Position numbers and translations under genes: made by a program. A model generated the notes under the pieces. The model was given only the letters and a program-made list of their open reading frames with translations, was not told where the DNA came from and did no database searches. From assembly GCA_022773025.1 (NCBI GenBank), contig JALEZF010000006.1, forward strand, positions 1 to 64,000: a stretch of DNA of 64,000 bases, written 5' to 3'. Every line of letters begins with the position of its first letter. Positions within the stretch are counted from its first letter, which is position 1. This stretch comes from Clostridium sp. Lineage in GTDB: Bacteria; Bacillota; Clostridia; Clostridiales; Clostridiaceae. This document shows, one piece after another, positions 55,111 to 63,649 of the stretch.

Positions 55111-56642
55111 TATTTTGCCTCCTTTTTAAGAATTTTTTCGGCTATGGTGTTTCCATATAGGTAGTTAGGTCCAAAGCCACAGATATTTACCCATCCATTA
55201 GAAAAAGTAAGGTTATGGATTTTGTCTTCTCGTGGGAAAAAGAATACACTTGATTTTACATCTTGCTCGAATCCATAAATTGCACCTTCAGGATGATTTA
55301 GATATCGCATATGTGTTAATGGAGTAGCTATTTCAATTTCTTCAATGTGAGAACGAAAGCCTGGATATTTTTTTTCTAAACGATCTACAATTATATTACC
55401 GGCTTTATATTTAGTTTCATAATATTCATCAGGAGATAACTCCATCCAAGGTTTACCGTATTTTAAAGTACCAGCTGTTATTACGCTTGTACCAAGTGGA
55501 GATATTTTAGGATCATCTACCGAATAGCATGTGTTGATTAGAGGATCTATATCAGGTAATAACTTATAGGCATTTTGAAAAGTTTCATTACAATCTAAAT
55601 TTTCGTAAGTCAAATTAAAACTATCAGTGAATCCAATTTCTTCAGGGGAACAGTCTAGACCTATAAAGCATGTCAACGCTGATATTCCTACAGTATAGCT
55701 GCTTAAATATTCTTTTGCATCGTATGGAATTTCTTCTTTTTTTATAAGCTTGAAATAAGTTTCAATTGGAGAAATGCCAGACACTACAGTATCACATGTG
55801 TATTTATTGTCATTTTCATCAATTACTCCATAAGCTTTTTTGTCTTTTACCAAAATTTCTTTAGCTCCACAATTATATTTTATGGTTCCATTATTTTTAC
55901 GAATTACGTCTGCTAAGGCTTGAGAAATTACTTGAGATCCTCCACGGAGATAATAAGGTTTGTCTTCAAGATATATGTTTGTACAACGTGCTAAAATTGA
56001 AAATGGAAATCTGTTAGGCGGCATTCCCATGAAGCACCAATAGGCATTTAAGCATAATTGGAGTTCTTTGCTTTTAAAAAACTCATCCATAACTTCTTGA
56101 GTACTACAAAGTGCGTATTTTGCCAGTGTGGGAAACTTCTTTTTAAAAAAGTTTTTTATTAGGAATTTCTTTAGATTACTAGGGTCACCATTGGAATTTG
56201 CTTGCATAGCCATAAAATCTTCTGATTCTTTACTGAATTTATAGACTGTGTCAAAATATTTTAAGATACTATCGGCTTCATTAGGAAATTGTTTGATTAA
56301 AACTTTTTCAGTGTCTTTACGATTGGCAGGGAGAGATAGATCAAAGCCGTCAGGTAAGTTAATTTTATATAGAGATTCGATTGGGATCCATTCAATTTTG
56401 TCTTCAATACCATATTCTTTAAAGAGATTTCTTAAAGGACCAGGTTTATCTATGGTTCCCATAGAACTTAATTGATGCAGTGCAACTTCGAATTCGAAGC
56501 GACCACGACGAAAACTAGTGCCACAACCACCGGGTATATTGTGCTTTTCAAGAACAAGAACTTTCTTTTTATTGATAGCCAGCTTGGTAGCAGTTGATAA
56601 TCCACCATTACCGGCTCCAATAATAATTACGTCGTAATGCAT
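55110..56642 (-). CDS. Phytoene-desaturase-like FAD oxidoreductase
   Basis: This 510-residue protein starts MHYDVIIIGAGNGGLSTATK (FAD dinucleotide fold, residues 3-20). It has LEKHNIPGGCGTSFRRG near 32 and YLRGGSQVISQALADVIRKN near 215, the pattern of the CrtI / retinol saturase / prolycopene isomerase group. The start at 56642 is chosen for AAGGAGGT before it. These enzymes desaturate, saturate or isomerise polyunsaturated lipids. No carotenoid genes are present, so the substrate is open. It is the first gene of the operon and lies divergent from a TetR regulator. Confidence 0.82.
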   Translation of the reverse strand: MHYDVIIIGAGNGGLSTATKLAINKKKVLVLEKHNIPGGCGTSFRRGRFEFEVALHQLSSMGTIDKPGPLRNLFKEYGIEDKIEWIPIESLYKINLPDGFDLSLPANRKDTEKVLIKQFPNEADSILKYFDTVYKFSKESEDFMAMQANSNGDPSNLKKFLIKNFFKKKFPTLAKYALCSTQEVMDEFFKSKELQLCLNAYWCFMGMPPNRFPFSILARCTNIYLEDKPYYLRGGSQVISQALADVIRKNNGTIKYNCGAKEILVKDKKAYGVIDENDNKYTCDTVVSGISPIETYFKLIKKEEIPYDAKEYLSSYTVGISALTCFIGLDCSPEEIGFTDSFNLTYENLDCNETFQNAYKLLPDIDPLINTCYSVDDPKISPLGTSVITAGTLKYGKPWMELSPDEYYETKYKAGNIIVDRLEKKYPGFRSHIEEIEIATPLTHMRYLNHPEGAIYGFEQDVKSSVFFFPREDKIHNLTFSNGWVNICGFGPNYLYGNTIAEKILKKEAK

Positions 56643-56696
56643 AGGATACCTCCTTAAAATTATAATATTTACATTTAAATGGGAATGGTGTAAAAT

Positions 56697-56717
56697 GAAA
56701 TTCACCGAATGTGATTC
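56697..56717. promoter_or_regulatory. Candidate TetR operator
   Basis: GAAATTCAC and GTGATTC form an imperfect inverted repeat around CGAAT. It lies in the divergent gap between the FAD gene and the TetR gene, where autoregulatory TetR sites are usual. Confidence 0.4.
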
Positions 56718-56829
56718 TACTAAAATATTAACATTAAATTAATAAAAAGTAAATAATTTCAATGCGACAGAAAAATGCATATAACTATAAAAAGTTCGAA
56801 TTATCTGAAAATTATATGGGGGAATTATT

Positions 56830-57423
56830 ATGAAAGAGTTAACCGCCAGACAGAGACAAGCTATTAATACAAAACTTAAAATAACAGAAAAAGCAATGGA
56901 GTTATTCACAAAAAATGGGTTTGAATCAGTAAAGATAAAAGATATTTGTGAAAGTGCGAATATTTCAGTGGGTGCATTTTATCACTATTTTGATTCAAAA
57001 GAAAATATAATAGTTAATGCATATAAGGAGATAGATATAATTGTAGAAGAAGAACTATCGGAAATAGAGTATACTACTCAAACAGATAGGATATTAAAAT
57101 TATTTGAAAAAGCTAATGGTATAATAGAAAATTTGGGATTCAAGTTTATTGCTGATTCTTATAGACATATAATAACAGCAGATAATAAATATACGTTATC
57201 AATAGAACGTTATCCTTATATTATCATTCGTGAAGCATTTAATGAGGGAAGAAAAACAGGAGAATTTTCATCAGAATGCGACCCATATGAAGCTGCCATG
57301 ATTTCTATGCGTATTGGAAGAGGAATGGTTTTTGATTGGTGTCTTAACGATGGCAAGTATTCTTTAGTAGATGAAAGTAGAAAAGCTATACTTATGTATT
57401 TGAAGAACTATAATAATGGTTAG
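56830..57423 (+). CDS. TetR/AcrR-family regulator of the redox operon
   Basis: This 197-residue protein has a TetR helix-turn-helix at about residues 30-50 (IKDICESANISVGAFYHYFD) and a helical ligand domain with no assigned type. It reads away from the FAD/DUF5692 operon across 187 bases, a typical arrangement for repressor and target. The ligand is probably the operon's substrate or product. It is the last gene before the second structured-RNA copy. Confidence 0.87.
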   Translation: MKELTARQRQAINTKLKITEKAMELFTKNGFESVKIKDICESANISVGAFYHYFDSKENIIVNAYKEIDIIVEEELSEIEYTTQTDRILKLFEKANGIIENLGFKFIADSYRHIITADNKYTLSIERYPYIIIREAFNEGRKTGEFSSECDPYEAAMISMRIGRGMVFDWCLNDGKYSLVDESRKAILMYLKNYNNG

Positions 57424-57438
57424 TGAAAATAAAATCTA

Positions 57439-57467
57439 TTGATAGCCGTTTATTCCTTAAGTATATT
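57439..57467 (+). promoter_or_regulatory. Sigma-A promoter of structured leader copy B
   Basis: TTGATA (57439-57444) and TATATT (57462-57467) with a 17-base spacer, as in copy A. The spacer sequence itself is not conserved, which indicates selection on the boxes. Confidence 0.75.
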
Positions 57468-57473
57468 ATAGAT

Positions 57474-57684
57474 AAAAGATAGATTTCAGATGAAAGAGGT
57501 ATGTTTGTGAGTGTTTAGTATCTAAAATAGGTAATTTAATATTAATTCTAAAAGACAAGGTGGAGATACCTTTTGTTTCTTGTGGAATTAATTAATAATA
57601 TTGAGGATACAAGTCCACGAATTTACTTTAAGGTCAGGCTCATTATGACTGGCTGTATTAAACATTGAATTTAAGCTATGGAGG
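57474..57684 (+). ncRNA. Structured leader RNA (copy B), terminator lost
   Basis: It aligns with copy A along its whole length (AGGTATGTTTGTGAGTGT, TATTGAGGATACAAG and others are identical). Stems are kept although bases change: GGT/ACC hairpin at 57557-57572, GTGGA/TCCAC at 57582-57586 and 57614-57618, GTCAG/CTGGC at 57633-57637 and 57649-57653. The terminator arm is cut off after AAGCTATGGAGG, where an IS3-like fragment begins. Confidence 0.6.
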
Positions 57685-57686
57685 TT

Positions 57687-57760
57687 TGAAGTGAACCCCT
57701 TTTGTTAGACAAAACAAATGTCTAATGAAAGGGGTTATTTCTATGTCTAGAAAAAGAAAT
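57687..57760 (+). mobile_element. IS3-type insertion sequence end fragment
   Basis: TGAAGTGAACCCC at 57687 and the hairpin AACCCCTTTTGTTAGAC / GTCTAATGAAAGGGGTT followed by ATGTCTAGAAAAAGA (MSRKR) look like the left end and orfA start of an IS3/IS150-group element. Only about 75 bases remain, inserted in copy B where copy A has its terminator. Confidence 0.5.
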
Positions 57761-57808
57761 CTATTAGGATTTTGTGGATTGTAATGTAATCGAGAAAGGA
57801 TTTTAAAT

Positions 57809-57964
57809 ATGAAAAAGATAACATTAGAAAAATTACATTACTATGAATTGAAAGAAATGCTGAAAAGCTATTGTGTAAGAGGCCTTGGAAAAGCCTTGCT
57901 TGATAAGCTACAGCCCAGTGAAAATATAAAGGTAGTTGAAAAAAGGCTTAATGAAACTTCTTAA
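57809..57964 (+). pseudogene. Collapsed MutS2-like gene (copy B)
   Basis: The first 51 codons (MKKITLEKLHYYELKEM ... RLNETS) match the MutS2-like protein encoded at 49727, closely at DNA level too. Then the sequence jumps out of frame to the last codons (CTTCTTAAATCAAATTAA). About 1.7 kb were lost, probably by slippage between short CTTC repeats. Confidence 0.85.
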
Positions 57965-58001
57965 ATCAAATTAATATATCTACCATGACTAATTAAAGTA
58001 T

Positions 58002-58030
58002 GCACTAAGATAAATTTCTTAGTGCCCTTA
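58002..58030 (+). terminator. Terminator of the collapsed MutS2-like gene
   Basis: GCACTAAG pairs with CTTAGTGC, followed by CCTTAAT. It is the counterpart of the hairpin at 51623. Confidence 0.6.
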
Positions 58031-58149
58031 ATAAATTATTAATGATTACCACAGTAATTAAATGTTAAAATGTATATAAATACAATTTGGAAAATTGTGA
58101 AAATAAAAATTGGGTTGAGAATTAAGATTTTATAAAAGGGGGTATAAAC

Positions 58150-59487
58150 ATGTTTGACTTTCCAAAAGACTTATATTGTGATGTAAGAATCGAAAGGGTG
58201 TTTAAGACTAATATAGCTTATTTTAAGGGGGAATTGGAACAGAATAATGAAGAAAACTACTGTGGTGCTTTTATAAGAGTTTTTGATGGAGATAGGTGGT
58301 ACTACTCATCAATATCTGATGAAAAGAATATTCAACGAGAGATTAATAAGCTTTCCTTAATGGCTAAGAAAAATACTCATATATATGAAAATCCTATAGT
58401 ACAGAAATTTAGTGTAAATAGAGCTGAAGTTATAAGATATGAAGGTGAATCAGTTAAAAATGTACCTAATGACAGAAAAGACAATTATCTAAAAAAATAT
58501 TTTGACACTATAGAACAATATAAAGAAGTATCTTCCTGGGGAGCTAAGTATATAGACAGATATGTGATAAGAGAATTTTATTCAAGTAAAGGTGCCAGCG
58601 TAAAGTATGACAACAACGTTTTTGGTGTAGCTGTAAGGCTAACTTTAACTTATGAAAAAGAAGTGTTCAATCATGGCTGGCAGAAATCTTTAAAGTCCTT
58701 TGAAGATTTAGAGGAAAATAAAGAAGAACTGAAAGATGCTATAGAAGAAGGAATTAATTTTGTAAAGAATGCAAAGCCTATAGAACCAGGAGAGTATACT
58801 GCAGTTTTAGCGCCAATAGTTGCAGGAGTATTTGCCCATGAAAGTTTTGGACATAAGAGCGAAGCTGATTTTATGGTGGGTGATGAAGGAATGAAGGCAG
58901 AATGGCAGATTGGAAAACAGGTAGGAAGTAGCATACTTTCAATTGTGGATTATGGAAATATTGAAGGCTCAGGATATACTCCTTTTGATGACGAAGGTAA
59001 TAAGTGCACAAAGACTTATCTAATAAAAGAGGGCAAGCTTGCGGGAAGATTACATGATTCTTCAACTGCAGCTATTTTAGAAGATGAAGTCACTGGAAAT
59101 GGACGTGCTATTAATTTTCAATTTGAACCTATACCAAGAATGACAAATACCTATATTGAAAAAGGGGACAAGACTTTTGAAGAACTTGTTGGAGAAATAA
59201 AGGATGGAATATATATAAAAGATATAAACCATGGCTCAGGAATGTCCACGTTTACTTTAGCGCCTAGTATATCTTATAGAATAAGAGATGGAAAATTGGC
59301 AGAGCCATTAAAAATAGCCGTTGCCACTGGAACTGTATTTGAAACTTTGAATCTTATAGATGGTTTAAGCGATGAAATAGAACTTTTTGCTTTTCTAACA
59401 GGAGGATGTGGAAAAATGGAACAATGGCCGTTGCCAGTAGGTTTTGGTGGTCCTTATGTTAGAGTTAAAAAGTTATTTGTTCAGTAG
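58150..59487 (+). CDS. tldD: TldD metalloprotease subunit
   Basis: This 445-residue protein carries the zinc motif HESFGH near residue 230 (AHESFGHKSEADF) and the C-terminal GGCGKMEQWPLPVGFGGPYV. The TldD/TldE pair degrades unfolded peptides and matures some RiPPs. A GGGGGTA ribosome site precedes the ATG, and tldE begins 13 bases after its stop. HESFGH differs from the more usual HEAVGH only at non-ligand positions. No peptide-antibiotic precursor gene is seen beside it, so general protein quality control is the safer role. Confidence 0.9.
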   Translation: MFDFPKDLYCDVRIERVFKTNIAYFKGELEQNNEENYCGAFIRVFDGDRWYYSSISDEKNIQREINKLSLMAKKNTHIYENPIVQKFSVNRAEVIRYEGESVKNVPNDRKDNYLKKYFDTIEQYKEVSSWGAKYIDRYVIREFYSSKGASVKYDNNVFGVAVRLTLTYEKEVFNHGWQKSLKSFEDLEENKEELKDAIEEGINFVKNAKPIEPGEYTAVLAPIVAGVFAHESFGHKSEADFMVGDEGMKAEWQIGKQVGSSILSIVDYGNIEGSGYTPFDDEGNKCTKTYLIKEGKLAGRLHDSSTAAILEDEVTGNGRAINFQFEPIPRMTNTYIEKGDKTFEELVGEIKDGIYIKDINHGSGMSTFTLAPSISYRIRDGKLAEPLKIAVATGTVFETLNLIDGLSDEIELFAFLTGGCGKMEQWPLPVGFGGPYVRVKKLFVQ

Positions 59488-59500
59488 GGAGGGAAAGGTT

Positions 59501-60730
59501 ATGAATAAGGAATTAATAAGGATAAATGACAAAGAAACAGCAGTACAAATTTCTAATAATTCCATAAAGGCTATTAGAAACAAGGATATAGTTAAAGTGG
59601 GAGCAAGAGTATATAGTAATGGACTTATAGGTGTTTATGGACAGTATGGTGATGATAAAATAGATGATATTTTCGGTAAAGCAGAAAGCAACCTTAAACT
59701 AAACATAAAATACCCTTGTGAAGTGTCTAAAGGTATCACCATAAATATAAAAGATGAAATTGTAAAGATAGATGATACAATCCTTAATAAAGTGGAGGAT
59801 TTTGTAGAGGAACTGGGTGCATTAGTAAAAGAACTTGGTTTCGTTGCCAGTGGCACTATAAGTATTTCAGAGGAAGAAGTGAAAATCACTAATGATTATG
59901 ATTTAAACTGTGTAATGAGTAAAAAAGGTTTAATCATAATGGTAATCTTAAAGGAAATAGGAACTGCAAATATTTTTGATACTGGATATCTTTTGAATGC
60001 CAAGGAATTTGATAAAGACCTGATGCTTAAAGAAATAAGTGATATATGCAGAGCTCATAAAAATTTTGTGGATGTGCCAGTAAACGAAGAGGGAAAGGTA
60101 AGATGTATCTTCACCGAGGATTCAGATATCTTGAAATTCTTTATAAATGAACTTAGAGGAGAAAAGATAGGAACGAAATCTTCATTTTTTAATAATAAAT
60201 TTGGTGAAAAGCTCTTTGATGAAAAATTCACTCTTTATTTAGAAAATAATGTAGATGAAGGAGGAGTACCTTTTGATTATGAAGGCACATTAATAAAGGG
60301 CAAAGAAGAGGCTCTTGTAGAAAATGGTGTGCTCCAAATGGGATATGCTGATAAGAGAACAGCTGAGAAATATGGTTTAAAAAATACTGGAAGTGGTTTT
60401 GGAGATTTTAATGGAGTTCCAGAACTCATGGCTCCAAACTTAACTTTAAAAAGAGGAGAGAAGACACTAGTAGACCTATTAGATGGAAAACCATCAATAT
60501 TAGTGGTAGAATGCGGTGGTGGAGATTTTACAAGCGATGGGGGATATGGAACACCAATTCAAGTGGCATATGTTTTTGATGGAAAGAATTTTATAGGAAG
60601 AATCCCAGAGATATCAGTTAAGTCTAACATATATGATATGTATGGAAAGGACTTTATAGGTGTACCAAAGGATAATTTAAATCCTGTATCTTTATCTAAA
60701 CTTGCAGTGATTGATATGAAAGTAAATTAA
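59501..60730 (+). CDS. tldE: TldE/PmbA protease subunit
   Basis: This 409-residue partner of TldD has no zinc motif, as usual for TldE. The start at 59501 is chosen because AGGGAGGG precedes it; an earlier in-frame start would overlap tldD. The C-terminal region with VVECGGGDFTSDGGYGTPIQ matches the family. Together the two form the hetero-dimeric protease. Confidence 0.87.
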   Translation: MNKELIRINDKETAVQISNNSIKAIRNKDIVKVGARVYSNGLIGVYGQYGDDKIDDIFGKAESNLKLNIKYPCEVSKGITINIKDEIVKIDDTILNKVEDFVEELGALVKELGFVASGTISISEEEVKITNDYDLNCVMSKKGLIIMVILKEIGTANIFDTGYLLNAKEFDKDLMLKEISDICRAHKNFVDVPVNEEGKVRCIFTEDSDILKFFINELRGEKIGTKSSFFNNKFGEKLFDEKFTLYLENNVDEGGVPFDYEGTLIKGKEEALVENGVLQMGYADKRTAEKYGLKNTGSGFGDFNGVPELMAPNLTLKRGEKTLVDLLDGKPSILVVECGGGDFTSDGGYGTPIQVAYVFDGKNFIGRIPEISVKSNIYDMYGKDFIGVPKDNLNPVSLSKLAVIDMKVN

Positions 60731-60754
60731 AATAGATAGAGTGAAATTAAGTGG

Positions 60755-60792
60755 CTGCATCAAAACGATTTTACAAATCGGTGTTGATACAG
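60755..60792 (+). terminator. Terminator after tldE
   Basis: CTGCATCAAAACGATTT pairs with AAATCGGTGTTGATACAG with two mismatches and a three-base loop. The T-rich tail TCCTTCTTTG is imperfect. Confidence 0.7.
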
Positions 60793-60897
60793 TCCTTCTT
60801 TGTCTTTTGTTTATTTTAATGCAAATATTACATGTTTTGTTATTTTAGGACACAATAAGGAAAAGGTACACTCACATCTTCCTTGTTGTGTATATTT

Positions 60898-61065
60898 TTA
60901 ATATTTTTCTCCAAGATTCTTCTGTAGTTTTTCTAAGAAGGGGATGAATGTAAGCTGGTTTGAACGTTCACTTGAAATATCATAGCCTACTATATACTCG
61001 CCTTCAACTCCTATCTGTACGTTATCTCCTGGTTTTAGCTGTCCATTCTTATAAATTGTAATGGG
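60898..61065 (-). mobile_element. IS1182-type transposase fragment
   Basis: On the minus strand a frame of about 55 codons reads ITIYKNGQLKPGDNVQIGVE and onward to SSERSNQLTFIPFLEKLQKN before a stop at 60898. This is the recognisable central part of IS1182-family transposases, where KNGQLKPGYNVQI is the hallmark. No start, ends or inverted repeats remain. It abuts the broken metallo-beta-lactamase gene. Confidence 0.7.
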
Positions 61066-61067
61066 AA

Positions 61068-61813
61068 AGTTTTAATTTAGGTGATGCAAAATGTACTATT
61101 TTAGCACCTAATGGAAACGATTATAAAGATGCCAATGATTATTCTATAGTATTAAAAGTGGAATTTGGAAGCAATTCATTTTTGTTTACTGGAGATGCTG
61201 AGGCTGTTTCAGAGATGGAGATGGTTAACAAAAGTATAAATTTAAAAGCTGATTTATTAAAAGTAGGACATCATGGTTCAAAATCATCTACTTGCGCTAA
61301 CTTTTTATCATCAGTAAATCCTAAATATGGAGTCATAAGTGTAGGTGAAGGAAATAGTTATGGACATCCTGCACAAGGAACTATGGATAGACTTAAGGGA
61401 TTAGGAGTTAAAGTATTTAGAACTGATGAAAATGGAACTATAGTAGCAATTAGTAATGGAAGTGAAATAAGTTTTAACACTAGTCCAGGAAGTTATAATG
61501 GAGCAAAAGAAATCACGGAAAGTTCAGGGAATACCGCCTCAAATAGCAGTTCGAATTCTTCTAATCAAGGTTCAGGAAGTACATCAGGAACTTCAAATGC
61601 ATCAAAACCAAGTGGTGGCAGTTCTTCTAGTGGAAGTAGTGGTACAACCACAAATGAACCAGCAACAGGAAGTAGAACAGTATATTGGTATCAGGAGGAA
61701 AATCTTATCATTATTCTAAGAGTTGTCCAACTTTATCGAGAAGTAAAAATATTTTAGAAGGACCTGCAAATAAATGTCCTAAGACAGATCCATGTGACAA
61801 GTGTGTTAAATAA
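61068..61813 (+). pseudogene. ComEC-like secreted metallo-beta-lactamase, 5'-truncated and frameshifted
   Basis: From 61068 the frame reads the second half of an MBL domain (GDAKCTILAP, NDYSIVLKVEFG, FTGDAE, VGHHGSKSST). It continues into a Ser/Thr/Gly-rich linker. Near 61690 it shifts frame: the normal ending SGGKSYHYSKSCPTLSRSKN ... CPKTDPCDKCVK follows in another frame to the TAA at 61811. The N-terminal half with HxHxDH is missing at the IS1182 fragment. The intact family is a secreted, ComEC-related DNA-processing type hydrolase. Confidence 0.8.
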
Positions 61814-62038
61814 TTTATGTTTAATATATAAAGGAGATAACTTTTCAATAATATCTTATTTTTACCTTAACACATTGAGGATAATTAAGAATACATATAT
61901 ACTTATTAAATAAGGTAGGAAAAGAATGAGCTTAATGGATTGAATAAAATCGCAAGTTCATGGTAAGAATTTGTTATTGAAAAAGACCTTATGAAAATAC
62001 AAAGAAAATAGGATAGGATTTTAGAAAGGATTGAGGTA

Positions 62039-62719
62039 ATGATTCCATATATAGTTACAGGCATTTCTGTAGTTATAATATCAATATTTATATATATAAA
62101 TCTTAAAATAACTCCAAAGCAGAGGACTATAACAAAAGCTATTGCTAGTTTAAGCTTTTTAGCAGTAGGAATAACTTCTTTCATTTATGGAACAGGGGAT
62201 AAAACTTATGGATATATGCTTCTTTTGGGACTTATCTTGGGAGTTTTAGGAGATATAGGATTAGGATTAAAAAGAGTTTTCAAGAAGACAGCACATATAT
62301 GCTTTATACTAGGAACTATAGCCTTTCTTTTAGGACATGTTGCTTATATAAGTTTATTTGTGATGATGGCTCCTATAACTTTAGGAGACGTACTTATGGC
62401 AGCAGCTCTTGCCTTAGGGTTTATAGTTGTAGGAAATAAGGCTCATATAAATTATAGGTACATGAGGCCCATAGCATATATGTATATGGCAACCATCGCT
62501 TTTATGGTGATTAAAGCAGTATCATTATTACCACTGTTAGGAATGACAACCTCTAATATAATGGTAGCTTTAGGGGCAGTGCTTTTTGTTATTTCAGATA
62601 TGATATTAGCATTTCTTTATTTTGGTGGTAAAAAGCAGACTTATTTAAAAACAATAAATTTAATAACTTACTATGGTGGACAACTGCTCATAGCTTTAAG
62701 TATATTATATAAAATATAA
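62039..62719 (+). CDS. YhhN/TMEM86-family membrane protein (lysoplasmalogenase-like)
   Basis: This 226-residue protein has eight hydrophobic helices. The conserved pieces LLGLILGVLGDIGLGL near residue 63 and GTIAFLLGHVAYIS near 90 and SDMILAFLYF near 190 fit the YhhN family, whose animal member TMEM86B hydrolyses lysoplasmalogens. Clostridia contain plasmalogens, so that activity is plausible. ATG at 62039 follows TTGAGG. A strong terminator lies right after it. Confidence 0.82.
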   Translation: MIPYIVTGISVVIISIFIYINLKITPKQRTITKAIASLSFLAVGITSFIYGTGDKTYGYMLLLGLILGVLGDIGLGLKRVFKKTAHICFILGTIAFLLGHVAYISLFVMMAPITLGDVLMAAALALGFIVVGNKAHINYRYMRPIAYMYMATIAFMVIKAVSLLPLLGMTTSNIMVALGAVLFVISDMILAFLYFGGKKQTYLKTINLITYYGGQLLIALSILYKI

Positions 62720-62725
62720 AGATGG

Positions 62726-62756
62726 AACCTGCCTAGGAAATTTAGGCAGGTTTTTC
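62726..62756. terminator. Terminator after the YhhN gene
   Basis: AACCTGCCTA pairs with TTAGGCAGGTT and T follows. It also lies at the end of the converging trpP remnant. Confidence 0.9.
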
Positions 62757-62758
62757 TA

Positions 62759-63198
62759 TTAAACGGTAAGTGATGCTCGCTTTAAAGATACTGAAATTAT
62801 CTTAAATAAGGCTAGTCCAGCAAATAAATTAATAAAAGTAGCTGGTATTACTGTAGTTGCAAATAGTAGTCCAAAAGAACCAGGAAGACCTGCTATTATG
62901 CTGGCACAATATAAAAAGGTGACACCACTTACTAAAGTTCCTATTGGAAGTATTATCATAGCTTCCATAAGACGTTGAGACTTTAAGTCTTTAGATTTTA
63001 TAAATTTAAGAATATCAATTAAAAGAAGTATTATATATACTATATTCACTGTTATGACCTTATCTAAAAAATTAGGAAGCTGACCACCTGGAAATTTTGT
63101 TGTCATGGCAGTAAAGATTCCGGTTGCAATTCCAGAAATAAATTTAATTTTTAGATTTACATAGGGTTTAGCTTCATCTGAAAGCTAAAAGCTGTCAT
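62759..63198 (-). pseudogene. trpP: Tryptophan transporter TrpP, 5' part lost
   Basis: The 115 codons from 63106 down (MTTKFPGGQLPNFLDKVITV, IIAGLPGSFGLLFATTVIPATFIN) are the C-terminal two thirds of TrpP, which is normally about 170 residues. The same frame is open upstream through NLKIKFISGIATGIFTA but meets a TAG at 63185-63187 with no start. An ATG at 63198 lies in a different frame and closes quickly. So the first helices are missing by deletion and frameshift. It follows a Trp-specific T-box. Confidence 0.82.
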
Positions 63199-63199
63199 A

Positions 63200-63476
63200 A
63201 CGCAAAAAATCCGTCCTATGATAAAACATAGGACGGATGAAAATTCCACGTTGCTACCTAAATTGTGCTTCAATAAAAAAAGCACCTCTCAATTTCAAGT
63301 ACTGACATACTCTATCCCCTGTAAGGCTGGGCTTGCCATAACTGCTACTCTCTAAAAATAGATTTCGTTTTATTCCTTCAAGGTCCATTCACTAAATTTC
63401 TTCTTGCTAGGATCTCACCACCCCTAAGCTCTCTTTGTTGAAGATGAATTTAACTACTCTTCCTTGTTATAGCGGA
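63200..63476 (-). promoter_or_regulatory. T-box leader, tryptophan-specific
   Basis: On the minus strand the leader shows Stem I (AGAGAGCTTAGGGGTGGTGAGATCC), the specifier region GTGAATGGACCTTG with TGG (63385-63387), a Stem III hairpin GTGCTT/GAAGCAC, and the T-box AGGTAGCAACGTGG at about 63247-63260. The terminator ATCCGTCCTATG/CATAGGACGGAT with T6 (63203-63239) completes it. Uncharged tRNA-Trp would favour readthrough into trpP. The acceptor-binding TGGC reads TAGC here, so it may no longer sense tRNA well. Confidence 0.87.
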
Positions 63477-63649
63477 TTAGCAATATTTAAATGTATGTTT
63501 TATATAATATCAGATAAGTTTAAATTTTTCAATATATTTTTTTGAGTTTAGTTTTAAGTAATAAAGGGTTTAAAATTTGCGCTTAACTGGGTATAATTTT
63601 AAATAGGGCAATGGTTGTGGATATTTTAAAGGTAAAGAATGGTGAAAAG

